A stretch of 53,204 bases of DNA from Hyphomicrobiaceae bacterium (GTDB lineage Bacteria; Pseudomonadota; Alphaproteobacteria; Rhizobiales; Hyphomicrobiaceae), in the NCBI GenBank assembly GCA_025359165.1, contig JANYHG010000071.1:1-53204 (forward strand). Reading direction: 5' to 3'. The notes beneath the pieces are model-generated. The model worked only from the letters and a program-made list of their open reading frames with translations. It ran no database searches and was not told where the DNA came from. Both the position numbers and the translations under genes were made by a program. Below are positions 17,641 through 26,651 of this stretch, one piece after another (the stretch's first letter is position 1; each line of letters starts with the position of its first letter).

Positions 17641-18624
17641 TCATCCCTTCAACATCGCCTCGACGATTTCCTGCACAGCGAGTGCTTCGTCCAGCGTTGC
17701 CAGCGAATGAGGTTGGCCGCGCGTCATCGCCACGACCTTGTCGAGTTGCCGCTTCAGGACCAGCGGGCGCATCTCTTCGTTGGAGCGGGGTTGCGCGGGC
17801 GCGACCCAGGCCCTACCCGGCTGCTGGCGCTCGGCCACCGCCCAATCTCGCAGACGGATCTGTCCGCCGTCGCCTGTAAGTACCCACAGATTGTGATCCG
17901 GCTTATCTGTCATGCCCACCGCACCGCTCAGAGTGATCGGCAACCCACCTGCTTCCAACTGCGCCGTGATTGCCGTCTCGGCACCATCGCCCACAGGATA
18001 CGTCGTGCGAGCCCGCTTCAAGGTCACCGGACCTAGCTGACGCAACGTCAGAAAAATGAAGTGTGACAGCACTTCGCGCGTAAATCCGCCGTCGTCGCGC
18101 TTCGACAGCCAGCTTGCAGCAGCCATCTGCCAGGGGCGCGGCCATGCCGCAAATCCGGCTTCGATGTGCACGCTGCGGAGTGTGCCGACTGCGCCATCCA
18201 GCCGCCACTGATCAAGCTGGTCGACACCGAACGACGACGTGAAGGGGAAGTTCACACCCGCGCGGGACTTGCTTGCTGTAACGCGCGCAAGCGTCGCGCG
18301 CGCTGCGGCCACATCGACAGCCAAGGGCTTCTCGCACAGCGCCGCGACACCGGCATCGGCTGCGGCTTCGAGTTGCTGCAGATGATAGGTCGGTGGCGAT
18401 GCGATATGCACCGCGTCGCTATGCGCCAACAGTGCCGCGAGGCTGTCGAAACGCGGCACATCGGGCAGGTCGCGCGCCAGCCGCTGCATGGCGTCCGACG
18501 CGGGATCCCAGACGCCCGACACCTTCAGGGATTGGGGATCGTGGTCCAGCGCTGCGCGCAGCAGGCGCTCGCCCATGATGCCGAAGCCGATGGTCGCGAA
18601 ACGAATGGGCGGCAGTGCAGTCAT
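17641..18624 (-). CDS. Gfo/Idh/MocA-family oxidoreductase
   Basis: This 327-residue NAD(P)-dependent oxidoreductase has a Rossmann N-terminus (FATIGFGIMGERLLRAAL), the conserved IASPPTYHLQQLEAA stretch and the signature CEKPLAV (Glu-Lys-Pro) near residue 96. The C-terminal sheet domain includes SHFIFLTLRQLGPV with the family's His. Members act on sugars, inositols and related polyols; the exact substrate is not evident. It converges with lysA over a six-base gap, so lysA read-through would be antisense to it. It lies about 60 bp downstream of the GH114-like gene's 3' end. Confidence 0.88.
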   Translation of the reverse strand: MTALPPIRFATIGFGIMGERLLRAALDHDPQSLKVSGVWDPASDAMQRLARDLPDVPRFDSLAALLAHSDAVHIASPPTYHLQQLEAAADAGVAALCEKPLAVDVAAARATLARVTASKSRAGVNFPFTSSFGVDQLDQWRLDGAVGTLRSVHIEAGFAAWPRPWQMAAASWLSKRDDGGFTREVLSHFIFLTLRQLGPVTLKRARTTYPVGDGAETAITAQLEAGGLPITLSGAVGMTDKPDHNLWVLTGDGGQIRLRDWAVAERQQPGRAWVAPAQPRSNEEMRPLVLKRQLDKVVAMTRGQPHSLATLDEALAVQEIVEAMLKG

Positions 18625-18687
18625 CGGCGATGCTCCAAAATCGAGTGATGGCGCAGCATAGCTGATTTTGTACCGACTCCCAGTCTC

Positions 18688-19536
18688 TCACTTGCCCGCG
18701 AGATCGCGCGGTCCGAAGAACGGCACGAAGCCTTGCGCCCGAATTTCCGAGCGCACCTTTTCGGCATTGTCACCCTTGAGATATTCGATGACGAAGATCG
18801 TCTTGCCGGCAGCTTGCGCGCGCTTGAGATCTTTCACCGATGAACTGATGTCGCCGGAGCTGTTGCGTTTACCGTTGTGATGGATGCCGTGAAACAGGTC
18901 TTCCTTGGCAATCGCGTCGATGGTCGAGACGTAGCCCGGATCGGACAGCAATTCCTCGGCATTCTGCACCATGATCGCGAAATCGCTTTTCTTGGCGCGC
19001 GCGGCGGCAGCCACTTCCTTGATCAGCTTGATCATCTCTCCACGAGCATTGGAATTCTGGCCGCGCATCGTTTCCCAGGTGTCGGCGCGGTCGAGGTAGA
19101 CGCCGTCGAAACCTGCGGCGATCATCGCGTTCAAGCGTTGCATGACGATCGCTTTCCATTGCGGGTCCCAATATTTGACGGCGTAGTTGCCCGACCAGCC
19201 CTGCGTCTTAGTTGTAAGCCAGCCCGGTGAGCCGTTTGCGCAACAGGTTTTCCAATAGCCGCGCCATTTCTCGGCTTCCCCGATCGAAAGGTAGCCGATG
19301 ACGACGCGACGGCCCCCATCAGGCTTGCGCTTCAGGCGCTGAATGCCGCCTGCGGTATCGGCCTCGATCACAGCGACGTCGGCACCGCTGCCAGCGATCG
19401 CACCGATGTTTCCTTGCAGCTGGTAAGTCCAGCTTTTGGCGGCCTTCAGCTGGCTGCGGCTGGCGTGCGCGGCCGGCACGTGCAGAAAAGCGAGTGCGGA
19501 GAGGCACGCAAGGGCGCGCGCGAACAACAAACTCAT
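18688..19536 (-). CDS. secreted GH114-like (endo-alpha-1,4-polygalactosaminidase / TM1410) protein
   Basis: This 282-residue secreted TIM-barrel protein has a signal peptide of 25 residues ending VPAAHA. It contains KSWTYQLQGNIGAIAGSGAD, VIGYLSIGEAEKWRGYW, GFDGVYLDRADTWE and IMVQNAEELL, the order of conserved blocks in the GH114/TM1410 family. Asp and Glu residues in YLDRAD and SIGEAE are probable catalytic or binding residues. Members cleave galactosaminan-type exopolysaccharides such as fungal or bacterial PelA-related glycans. ATG 19536 with GGAG eight bases upstream is preferred over an upstream start that would hide the signal peptide. It may remodel the cell's own polysaccharide or attack another organism's. 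Confidence 0.85.
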   Translation of the reverse strand: MSLLFARALACLSALAFLHVPAAHASRSQLKAAKSWTYQLQGNIGAIAGSGADVAVIEADTAGGIQRLKRKPDGGRRVVIGYLSIGEAEKWRGYWKTCCANGSPGWLTTKTQGWSGNYAVKYWDPQWKAIVMQRLNAMIAAGFDGVYLDRADTWETMRGQNSNARGEMIKLIKEVAAAARAKKSDFAIMVQNAEELLSDPGYVSTIDAIAKEDLFHGIHHNGKRNSSGDISSSVKDLKRAQAAGKTIFVIEYLKGDNAEKVRSEIRAQGFVPFFGPRDLAGK

Positions 19537-19700
19537 CGGGGGATCTCCATGATGGTAAAATAAACGCCACCGCGGCGGGTTCTGCCAACTTCTGGTTAAC
19601 GACACACGCCCATATCGGCGAAGTGGTTAACGCGTGCGCTTGCAGCGCATCACGACGCGCTCTAGCGTCGCCTCGAAACCTCTCTTCGAAAGGCAATTTC

Positions 19701-20507
19701 ATGAGTATCGGCGCGAGCCTTCAAGGCAAGTCCGCAATTGTCACAGGTGCGGCGCAAGGTATCGGTCGCGCGTGTGCGGAACGGCTGGCGCGAGATGGCG
19801 TGCGCGTGATGTTGTCGGACGTGAACGCGGACAAGGTTGCCGACGCCGCTCGTGCAATCGTGGCCGCAGGCGGTCAAGCGCAAAGCGTCGTATGCGACGT
19901 CTCGCACCCGGAAGCGGTCAACGCGATGCTCGCTGCGGCGGTCAAGTCGTTCGGTGGCATCGACATCGCCGTCAACAACGCCGGTATCATCGATAGCGCT
20001 GATTTTCTCGATCTCGATCTTGCGGACTTCGATCGCGTACTAGCTGTCAATCTGCGTGGCGCGTTCATGGTGGCGCAAGGTGCAGCGCGCCAGATGGTGG
20101 CGCAGGTCAAAGCCGGCAAACCTCCCGGCGCCATCGTCAACATGAGTTCGGCGAACGCCCATTTCGGGCTGCATGACCATGTCGCGTATTCGGTGTCGAA
20201 GGGCGGTATCGGCCAGATCACCAAGGCTGCTGCTATCAGCCTTGCGAAATACGGCATTCGCGTCAACGCGATCGGACCAGGCACGATCGATACCGACATC
20301 GTCAAGGCGGTCGCGGACAATCCCGCTGCGCTGCGCAAGATCTTGTCGCGCACACCGCTCGGCCGGTTCGGCGATCCCTCGGAAGTGGCTTCCATCGCAG
20401 CGTTTCTAGCCAGCAGCGAGTCGAGTTACATCACCGGGCAAACGATCTTCCCCGATGGCGGACGCATGTTCCTGAACTACACCGTCGATGTGCCAGAGGG
20501 CGCGTGA
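19701..20507 (+). CDS. short-chain dehydrogenase/reductase
   Basis: This 268-residue classical SDR has the cofactor motif TGAAQGIG, NNAGIIDSADF, the catalytic Ser in NMSSANAHFG, and YSVSK (Tyr-x3-Lys). It ends GQTIFPDGGRMFLNYTV in the manner of FabG-like ketoreductases and sugar/alcohol dehydrogenases. The start ATG 19701 has AAAGG about eight bases upstream. The stop shares one base with the next start (TGATG), so the thioesterase is translated with it. A dehydrogenase plus thioesterase pair suggests handling of an acyl-CoA or 3-hydroxyacyl intermediate; this is inference. Confidence 0.88.
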   Translation: MSIGASLQGKSAIVTGAAQGIGRACAERLARDGVRVMLSDVNADKVADAARAIVAAGGQAQSVVCDVSHPEAVNAMLAAAVKSFGGIDIAVNNAGIIDSADFLDLDLADFDRVLAVNLRGAFMVAQGAARQMVAQVKAGKPPGAIVNMSSANAHFGLHDHVAYSVSKGGIGQITKAAAISLAKYGIRVNAIGPGTIDTDIVKAVADNPAALRKILSRTPLGRFGDPSEVASIAAFLASSESSYITGQTIFPDGGRMFLNYTVDVPEGA

Positions 20508-20965
20508 TGGACAAACTATGGCCAGACCTTGCGGGCCGTCTGCGCGTCACTGCCGGGGGACGCGAGCACGTGCTGCCGCTACGGGTTTATTTCGAAGACA
20601 CCGACTTTTCGGGGCTGGTCTATCACGCCAGTTACGTGCGCTGGTGCGAGCGGGGGCGCAGCGATTTTCTGCGGCTCATCGGCAATGATCACAAGGCGCT
20701 GCTGCAGGGGGCCGACGGCCGCGAGCCCGCAGCATTCGTAGTCCGCCGCATGGCTCTCGAGTATCTGAAGCCCGCCCGTATCGACGATGTTCTCGAGGTC
20801 ACGACTCGCGTCAAGGAACTTGGTGCGGCCACTTTGACGCTCGATCAGCAGATCAGGCGCGGCGATGTGGTGTTGTTCGAAGCGGTCGTGACGGTCGTTC
20901 TGGTCAGCCAGAGCGGACGTGTGTTGCGCCTGTCGCGTGCGTTGCGGGAAGCCATGGATCGATAG
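20507..20965 (+). CDS. YbgC/4HBT-family acyl-CoA thioesterase
   Basis: This 152-residue hot-dog-fold thioesterase has the active-site segment YFEDTDFSGLVYHASYVRWCE, with the Asp and the Tyr-His pair of the YbgC/4-hydroxybenzoyl-CoA thioesterase type. It is not next to tolQ, tolR or tolA, where ybgC normally sits, so it is more likely metabolic than part of the Tol-Pal cluster. The ATG at 20507 overlaps the SDR stop by one base. GAGGG lies about eight bases upstream. The chain-length preference is not evident. Confidence 0.9.
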   Translation: MDKLWPDLAGRLRVTAGGREHVLPLRVYFEDTDFSGLVYHASYVRWCERGRSDFLRLIGNDHKALLQGADGREPAAFVVRRMALEYLKPARIDDVLEVTTRVKELGAATLTLDQQIRRGDVVLFEAVVTVVLVSQSGRVLRLSRALREAMDR

Positions 20966-20978
20966 CGCCGGCTCAACT

Positions 20979-21491
20979 CTACCGAGTTGGCCAGACGGGT
21001 TCGCGGACCAGCCGGAGTGCGGCTCGCAACGCTACCGCAAACTCGCGGCGTTGATCGCTGCCGAGACAACGGGCGATCGGTACACGACGCGCGCGGCTGG
21101 TGAGAAACAAATCGACAGATCCATCCGGTGCTTCCAGTGCATCGAGGCGCGACCACGTCGGGTTCATGGTGGTGACGCGCTGCGTTAGGCCATTTGCCGC
21201 GGTGTGCGTGATCTTGAGATCATCACGCGTGACTTCGATCGTTTCGCTCGCACGCGCGGCCCGATAGTTGAGCTTGAATGCAGCGTAGACGAGCAGCACG
21301 TCCAGACCGAAAAAGCCAAACACCGGCCATGCGCCGATCAACGTAAAGGCGATGCCTGCGACGAAACTGACGGCAGCGAGCACGCCCATGACGATCAGAA
21401 AACCGGGCCTCGACAGCGATCGATGCGGCGTCAAGACTGCACGAAACGGCAACGCAGTCGGCACTTGCTCTGTCTGTTGTTCTACGTCCAT
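20979..21491 (-). CDS. DUF2244 membrane protein
   Basis: This 170-residue protein has two close hydrophobic segments (about 31-50 and 54-72) near the N-terminus, followed by a cytoplasmic beta-rich part. FRAVLTPHRSLSRPGF at the start, LNYRAARASETIEVT after the helices, and PTWSRLDALE are typical of DUF2244 proteins. Their function is unknown. The gene is divergent from nth with 96 bp between, a pairing repeatedly found in alphaproteobacteria. It converges with the thioesterase gene over a 13-base gap. Confidence 0.88.
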   Translation of the reverse strand: MDVEQQTEQVPTALPFRAVLTPHRSLSRPGFLIVMGVLAAVSFVAGIAFTLIGAWPVFGFFGLDVLLVYAAFKLNYRAARASETIEVTRDDLKITHTAANGLTQRVTTMNPTWSRLDALEAPDGSVDLFLTSRARRVPIARCLGSDQRREFAVALRAALRLVREPVWPTR

Positions 21492-21587
21492 CAGCGTTCC
21501 GTCCAGTATCAGGTCCCACCGCAGATGCGCGACAAACCTCGTGTCTGTGTTACGAACTGAAGTCTCAAACTTCAGGTTCCGAATACT

Positions 21588-22334
21588 ATGCGAAAATCAA
21601 TGTCGTTGAAAGACGCCGTCAGCACGACGCTGAAAGCGGAACGCAGCACAGTCACCGGCAAAAAGGGTACCGCAAAAAAGACCGTCAAAAAGCCGAGACG
21701 CGCGACGACGGCAACCATCGAGACGATATTCGAGCGATTTTCCACCGCTATGCCTGAACCAAAAGGAGAACTTGAGCACGTCAATCCCTTCACGCTGCTG
21801 GTTGCCGTGGTGCTCTCGGCCCAGGCGACGGATGCTGGCGTCAACAAGGCCACGCGCGCGCTGTTCGAAAAAGCGGATACGCCGCAGAAAATGCTCGACC
21901 TCGGCGAAGACGTCGTGCGCGATCATGTCAAATCTATCGGGCTGTTCCGCAACAAGGCAAAAAACGTTATTGCACTCTCGCAGCAATTGCTCCGCGACCA
22001 CGATGGGCAGGTGCCGGCAAATCGCGAGGCGCTGACGGCGCTGCCTGGTGTCGGCCGGAAGACCGCGAACGTTGTGCTGAATATGGCATTTGGTCACAAA
22101 ACGATGGCCGTCGACACGCACGTTTTTCGTGTCTCGCATCGTCTCGATCTGTCAGACGGAAAGACGCCTGATGCTGTCGAAGATGATTTGATGCGTGTTG
22201 TGCCGGATCTCTATATGTTTCACGCGCATCACTGGCTCATTCTGCATGGTCGATACATCTGCATAGCACGATCGCCGAAATGTCCGATTTGCCCCGTTGC
22301 AGATTTGTGCCGTTCGGCCGACAAGACGGTCTGA
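21588..22334 (+). CDS. nth: endonuclease III
   Basis: This is a base-excision repair DNA glycosylase/AP lyase for oxidised pyrimidines. The 248-residue product carries a helix-hairpin-helix with the catalytic Lys in ALPGVGRKTANVVLN, the catalytic Asp in VDTHVFRVSHRL, and the 4Fe-4S cluster cysteines in CIARSPKCPICPVADLC (C-x6-C-x2-C-x5-C). The first 40 or so residues are a Lys/Arg/Thr-rich extension (GKKGTAKKTVKKPRR), longer than in E. coli Nth (211 residues), which may add nonspecific DNA contact. It is followed after 29 bp by the aminotransferase gene. Confidence 0.96.
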   Translation: MRKSMSLKDAVSTTLKAERSTVTGKKGTAKKTVKKPRRATTATIETIFERFSTAMPEPKGELEHVNPFTLLVAVVLSAQATDAGVNKATRALFEKADTPQKMLDLGEDVVRDHVKSIGLFRNKAKNVIALSQQLLRDHDGQVPANREALTALPGVGRKTANVVLNMAFGHKTMAVDTHVFRVSHRLDLSDGKTPDAVEDDLMRVVPDLYMFHAHHWLILHGRYICIARSPKCPICPVADLCRSADKTV

Positions 22335-22363
22335 CCCACACTCGAGCGCAATCGCGAGGCTCC

Positions 22364-23548
22364 ATGTCCGTTTCCAATGGCCGCCAGTTCCTGTCCATTC
22401 CCGGCCCGACGAATGTGCCGGACATCGTCTTGCAGGCGATGATGCGTCCCGCAGTCGACATCTACACCGGTCCGCTGGTCGCGATGACGGATGCTTTGTT
22501 GGCCGATCTCAAACGTATCTTTCGAACGAAGGGGCACACCTACATCTACGCCGCGAACGGGCATGGTGGCTGGGAGGCGGCGCTGACCAACGTACTGTCG
22601 CGCGGCGATCATGTGCTGGCGCTCGAAAGCGGCCGGTTCGCGCTCGGTTGGGCAGAAATGGCCAAAGTCATGGGTGCAGAAGTCGAGGTGCTGAGCGGCG
22701 AGTGGCATCGCGCGGTCGATCCGGCCGCTGTAGAAGCTCGCTTGAAAGCCGACAAGACACACAGCATCAAGGCGCTCCTCGTGGTGCAGATCGATACGGC
22801 ATCCGGTGTCGTCAACGACATCCCGGCCATTCGCCGCGCGATGGACGCGGCCAAGCACCCGGCCCTGTTGATGGTGGATTGCGTGGCGTCGCTTGGATGC
22901 ATGCCGTTCGAGATGGACGCGTGGGGCGTCGACGTCGCCATGACGGGGTCGCAGAAAGGCCTCATGACGCCGCCGGGGCTGGCATTCGTTGCAGCCAACG
23001 CGCGCGCGGATGCAGCTCACAAGACCGCAAACATGAAGACCCACTATTGGGATTGGACATTCCGTCAGGGGGCCGAGCATTACCAGAAATACTGCGGTAC
23101 GCCGCCCGAACATCTGCTGTTCGCGCAGCGTGCCGCGCTCGACCTCTTGCTCGGTGAAGGCCTCGAGGCGGCCTGGAAGCGGCATGACATTCTGGCACGG
23201 GCCACGCGTGCGGCGGTGTCGAGGTGGTCGGAGGGCCAGGTGATTTCGTTCAACGTCGCGGAACCTGCACAGCGTGCGGCGTCGATCACCAACGTGCGCG
23301 TCAACGGCATCAATAGTCACCTGATCACCGATTACACGCGCGATAAGTGTGGTGTGACATTGGGGCTCGGCATCGGCGGCTACGACGGCAAAGCGTTTCG
23401 TATCGCGCACATGGGCCACACCAACGCACCAATGGTGTTGGGTACACTCGGCGCAATCGAGATGGCCTTGCAGGCGCTCAAAATTCCGCACGGTTCCGGT
23501 GGCGTCAGCGCTGCCATAGAAACGATGTCGGCTGCCGTCCCGGCATGA
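22364..23548 (+). CDS. class V aminotransferase, serine/alanine-glyoxylate type
   Basis: This 394-residue PLP-dependent aminotransferase has SIPGPTNVPDIVLQAM at the start, the YAANGHGGWEAAL cofactor loop, VDCVASLGCMPFEMD with the PLP Asp, and the Schiff-base lysine in MTGSQKGLMTPPG. This pattern fits the serine-glyoxylate/alanine-glyoxylate aminotransferase group. ATG 22364 has GAGG close upstream. The stop overlaps the start of the MFS gene (ATGA). Possible roles are the serine cycle, glyoxylate detoxification or a specialised amino donor reaction; no serine-cycle genes are nearby. Confidence 0.9.
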   Translation: MSVSNGRQFLSIPGPTNVPDIVLQAMMRPAVDIYTGPLVAMTDALLADLKRIFRTKGHTYIYAANGHGGWEAALTNVLSRGDHVLALESGRFALGWAEMAKVMGAEVEVLSGEWHRAVDPAAVEARLKADKTHSIKALLVVQIDTASGVVNDIPAIRRAMDAAKHPALLMVDCVASLGCMPFEMDAWGVDVAMTGSQKGLMTPPGLAFVAANARADAAHKTANMKTHYWDWTFRQGAEHYQKYCGTPPEHLLFAQRAALDLLLGEGLEAAWKRHDILARATRAAVSRWSEGQVISFNVAEPAQRAASITNVRVNGINSHLITDYTRDKCGVTLGLGIGGYDGKAFRIAHMGHTNAPMVLGTLGAIEMALQALKIPHGSGGVSAAIETMSAAVPA

Positions 23549-24738
23549 GCGCTACCACTGGAGAGCTACCCACCCACGCGCGACTCACCCTGTTCGCGCT
23601 GTCGCTCGGCAATTTTGTAGTCGGCATCGCCGCGTTCGTCGTACTCGGCTTGATGAGTACCATTACGCGCAGCCTGTCCATCGATCCGGCCGAAGGCGCA
23701 CGTCTCATAACGTACTATGCCGTGGCCTATGCGATCGGCTCGCCGTTGCTGGTCGCAATGACCGGACGCATGGGGCGTCGCACGGTCGCTGCAGGCGCGA
23801 TGTTGATGGTGGGATTAGGCTCGCTGGCGTGTGCGTTTGCGCCGTCGCTGGGCTGGATGGAAGTGGCACGGATTTTCACGGCATTCGGTAGCGGCCTTTA
23901 CAGTCCCGCGACCGCCGCCGTCGCCGTTTCGCTCGTTCCAACCGAAAGGCGGGGCTGGGCGTTGTCGCAGGTCTTCATTGGCTTCACGGCGGCTCAGGGC
24001 ATCGGTAACCCCATCGGCGCGTGGCTTGGTTATACGTTCGGCTGGCAATCGGCCTTTCTCGTCGTCGGCGCAATGGCTCTGGCGATGGTGGCGGTGCTGT
24101 GGTCGATCATGCCCGCGTCGATCGCGTTCCGTCCGACGTCGTTGCGTGAGCTAGGTCGCATTCTTGTCGCGCCGTATTTGCTTGTTTCATTGCTGTTCAC
24201 GGTGTTTTTTGTCGGCGGCACCTATACGACCCTGACCTACCTCACGCTGATCATCGAAACGCGATTGGGGCTTTCCGGTACAGGGATCTCGATCCTGCTC
24301 GCGATCTACGGCGGCATGGCTTTCGTGGCCGCCGTCATGAGCGGCTGGCTGACGGATTCGTTCAAGCCAAGGCGTATTCTCACGGTGCTGTGCGTGCTGC
24401 TGGCAGTGCTGTTGCCGTTGATCACGCAGGGGCCGAGCCAGCTGGTAGTTTTCACAATCCTCCTTGCGGCGTGGTCGCTCGCAAGCTGGTCGCACTTCAC
24501 AGCACAGCAATCGCGTCTCGTTTCGATCGAACCGCCATTGGCGCAACTGCTGCTCGCGATGAATTCTTCGATGCTCTATGTCGGTATCGCGATGGGATCG
24601 ATGTTGGCGGCCATGCTTTTGCCTGTTCCGGACTTTCGAGGTCTTGCCGTCGGTGCGGTCGTCCAGACCGTGATCGCGATTGGAGTGCTTTATCTCGGCG
24701 ATCGCATGGTCGCGCGCGCTCGCGGCTCACGCGAGTAG
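23545..24738 (+). CDS. MFS transporter
   Basis: This 397-residue major facilitator has about twelve hydrophobic segments. The loop after helix 2 reads GRMGRRTVAAGAML, the family's G-x-x-x-D/G-R-x-G-R-R/K signature, and a matching element SGWLTDSFKPRRIL occurs between helices 8 and 9. It resembles drug/arabinose-type exporters (12-helix AraJ/DHA1-like). It is translationally coupled to the aminotransferase (four-base overlap), so it may move a related amino acid or its product. The substrate is not known. Confidence 0.88.
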   Translation: MSATTGELPTHARLTLFALSLGNFVVGIAAFVVLGLMSTITRSLSIDPAEGARLITYYAVAYAIGSPLLVAMTGRMGRRTVAAGAMLMVGLGSLACAFAPSLGWMEVARIFTAFGSGLYSPATAAVAVSLVPTERRGWALSQVFIGFTAAQGIGNPIGAWLGYTFGWQSAFLVVGAMALAMVAVLWSIMPASIAFRPTSLRELGRILVAPYLLVSLLFTVFFVGGTYTTLTYLTLIIETRLGLSGTGISILLAIYGGMAFVAAVMSGWLTDSFKPRRILTVLCVLLAVLLPLITQGPSQLVVFTILLAAWSLASWSHFTAQQSRLVSIEPPLAQLLLAMNSSMLYVGIAMGSMLAAMLLPVPDFRGLAVGAVVQTVIAIGVLYLGDRMVARARGSRE

Positions 24739-24762
24739 CGGTCCAGACATCCGCTCGAGACG

Positions 24763-24798
24763 AAAAAACCGCCTGAGCATGAGCTCAGACGGCTTCTT
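24763..24798 (-). terminator. rho-independent terminator of the HU-like gene
   Basis: Read on the minus strand, GCCGTCTGAGC and GCTCAGGCGGT form a ten- to eleven-pair stem with a TCAT loop, followed by TTTTTT. It lies about 33 bases beyond the HU stop codon. On the plus strand the stem is followed by TTCTTGTT, so it may also work weakly for the MFS operon. Confidence 0.85.
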
Positions 24799-24830
24799 GT
24801 TGCAGGACGGTAGCGCAGCAGAACCGCGCC

Positions 24831-25244
24831 TCACACCTGCTCTTTGAGTTCCTTCGCCGCGCGGAACGCGACCTTCTTCGATGCTTTGATCTTGATGCTT
24901 TCGCCGGTCGCGGGATTGCGGCCCATGCGAGCGGCGCGCTTGCGAACCTGCAGAATGCCAAGGCCGGACATGCGAATCCGGGCACCCTTTTTGAGGTGCT
25001 TCGTGATCATCCCGACGAAGTCTTCGAGCAACGCATTGGCCTGCTTCTTGGGCATTTCGTGCACTTCGGCCAACGCCGCGCCGAGGTGACGCAACGTCAC
25101 GGTATCTGGCTTGACGGCGGCCTTGTCCGTAGTCTTTACCGCGGTCTTCGGCGCTGATTTCACGGCGGCCTTGACGGCGACCTTGGCGGGAGCGGCGGTC
25201 GACTTCGTCGCTTTTTTAGCTGGTTTTGCGGGCTTCACAGCCAT
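24831..25244 (-). CDS. HU-family DNA-binding protein with Lys/Ala-rich N-terminal tail
   Basis: This is a nucleoid-associated protein of 137 residues. The C-terminal 90 form the HU fold: LRHLGAALAEVHEMPKKQA, VGMITKHLKKGARIRMSGLG, and the DNA-binding arm VRKRAARMGRNPATGESIKI with its intercalating Pro, then ASKKVAFRAAKELK. The first 47 residues are an Ala/Lys/Pro/Val-rich tail with PAKKA-like repeats, resembling the tails of eukaryotic H1 or mycobacterial HupB but placed at the N-terminus. ATG 25244 is preferred, with AGGA about eight bases before it; an ATG three codons earlier lacks room for a site. A strong terminator follows. Confidence 0.9.
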   Translation of the reverse strand: MAVKPAKPAKKATKSTAAPAKVAVKAAVKSAPKTAVKTTDKAAVKPDTVTLRHLGAALAEVHEMPKKQANALLEDFVGMITKHLKKGARIRMSGLGILQVRKRAARMGRNPATGESIKIKASKKVAFRAAKELKEQV

Positions 25245-25325
25245 TTTGAACATCCTGGTTACGAACTTCAGAGTGCGTGTGATGTTACCATTTTGCTAGA
25301 AAATCAAGCACATCTTTGACGCAAG

Positions 25326-25354
25326 TTGTCAGTTGAACCCATTTTTACTGTATT
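25326..25354 (+). promoter_or_regulatory. candidate sigma-70-type promoter for the OYE homologue
   Basis: TTGTCA at 25326 and TGTATT at 25349 are separated by 17 bases, in an unusually AT-rich stretch. Transcription would begin near 25362, about 130 bases before the ATG at 25491. The match is by eye only. Confidence 0.3.
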
Positions 25355-25490
25355 TTTGCAGCGTGAAGCTTCCCATTTCACATCCACTCCTCGCACCCGC
25401 ACCTCCGCATCTCACGTTCACGTCGCTTGACTGCAATGCACTCATCTGGTCATGAGCAGACGATAGTCTCGCATGTCTTTGGAGCGCCGC

Positions 25491-26600
25491 ATGACACCTC
25501 GATTGTTTTCTCCCATTCGCCTCGGCGCTCTCGAACTCGCCAACCGTCTCGTCGTAGCCCCGATGTGCCAATACTCGGCGGATGATGGTTCGGCGACGCC
25601 GTGGCACTTGATGCATCTCGGAATGCTCGCCAATTCCGGTGCCGATCTGCTGATTCTCGAAGCGACCGCCGTGCAACGCGAAGGGCGGATCACGCATGGC
25701 TGCCTCGGCCTCTATTCCGATGCGAACGAAGCTGCGTTGCGACCTGTGGTCGATGCATGCCGCAAGTTCGGTACTGCAAAGCTCGGCATCCAACTGGCGC
25801 ATGCGGGACGCAAGGCGTCGTCGAAGCGGCCTTGGGAAGGCAAAACCATGCAGGACCCCTGCGAGCCTGCCGACGCGTGGCCGACGCATGCTCCGTCGGA
25901 CGTTGCAATGACGGGACATCCGGTGCCGATGGCGATGTCGATCGCCGATCTGTCGGCGACCCGCCAGGCGTTCGTCGACGCCGTGGTGCGTTGCGAGCGG
26001 CTCGGGTTCGACCTGATCGAGCTGCACGGCGCGCACGGCTACCTGCTGCACGAGTTTCTTTCGCCGCTGTCGAACGTACGCACCGACAACTATGGCGGCA
26101 GTCTCGCCAACCGCATGCGCTTTCCACTCGAAGTGTTTTCCGACTGCCGTTCGATCTGGGCGTCGCACAAACCGCTCGGCGTGCGCGTCTCGGCAAGCGA
26201 CTGGATCGACGGTGGGCTGACCGTGGACGAGGTGGTCGTGTTCGCGCAGGAGCTGAAGAAGATCGGCTGCGACTTCATTCACGTCTCGTCGGGCGGGATC
26301 GATCCGGGTGCACGTATCGCGGTCGGACCCGGCTATCAGGTGCCATTCGCCGAACGGATCAAGCACGAGAGCGGTCTACCCACGATGGCAGTCGGGATGA
26401 TCACCGACGCGCAACAGGCCGAGTCCATTCTCGTCGAGGGCAAGGCGGATATGATCGCTGCAGCGCGGGCCTTCCTGGATGATCCGCACTGGGGCTGGCA
26501 CGCCGCCTACACGCTCGGCGCGGAGGTGACGTTGCCGCCGCAATACCGGCGCGCCGGGCTGAAGACCTGGAGCCCTGCAGAGCGTCACTCGCGCAAATAG
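25491..26600 (+). CDS. NADH:flavin oxidoreductase, YqjM-like old yellow enzyme
   Basis: This 369-residue FMN-dependent ene-reductase has LVVAPMCQYSADDG near the N-terminus, which contains the Cys of the YqjM subgroup that tunes the flavin. The substrate-binding pair lies in IQLAHAGRKASS, and LIELHGAHGYLLHEFLSP and TDNYGGSLANR are typical. FMN phosphate is bound by the C-terminal GKADMIAAARAFL region. It reduces activated C=C bonds of enals, enones or nitro compounds. ATG 25491 has GGAG six bases upstream and is preferred over one six codons earlier. It converges with the MaoC gene. Confidence 0.93.
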   Translation: MTPRLFSPIRLGALELANRLVVAPMCQYSADDGSATPWHLMHLGMLANSGADLLILEATAVQREGRITHGCLGLYSDANEAALRPVVDACRKFGTAKLGIQLAHAGRKASSKRPWEGKTMQDPCEPADAWPTHAPSDVAMTGHPVPMAMSIADLSATRQAFVDAVVRCERLGFDLIELHGAHGYLLHEFLSPLSNVRTDNYGGSLANRMRFPLEVFSDCRSIWASHKPLGVRVSASDWIDGGLTVDEVVVFAQELKKIGCDFIHVSSGGIDPGARIAVGPGYQVPFAERIKHESGLPTMAVGMITDAQQAESILVEGKADMIAAARAFLDDPHWGWHAAYTLGAEVTLPPQYRRAGLKTWSPAERHSRK

Positions 26601-26651
26601 CGCCATGCGCGGCCACGCGCTTGATCGGACGCGGCCGCGCAAGCGAGGTCT

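Noticed and set aside
20507-20965. Naming the thioesterase ybgC as part of a Tol-Pal operon
   Set aside because: No tolQ, tolR, tolA, tolB or pal is adjacent; the gene is coupled to a short-chain dehydrogenase.
22229-23491. 420-residue minus-strand open frame opposite nth and the aminotransferase
   Set aside because: It is a shadow frame; the plus-strand genes have complete catalytic motifs.
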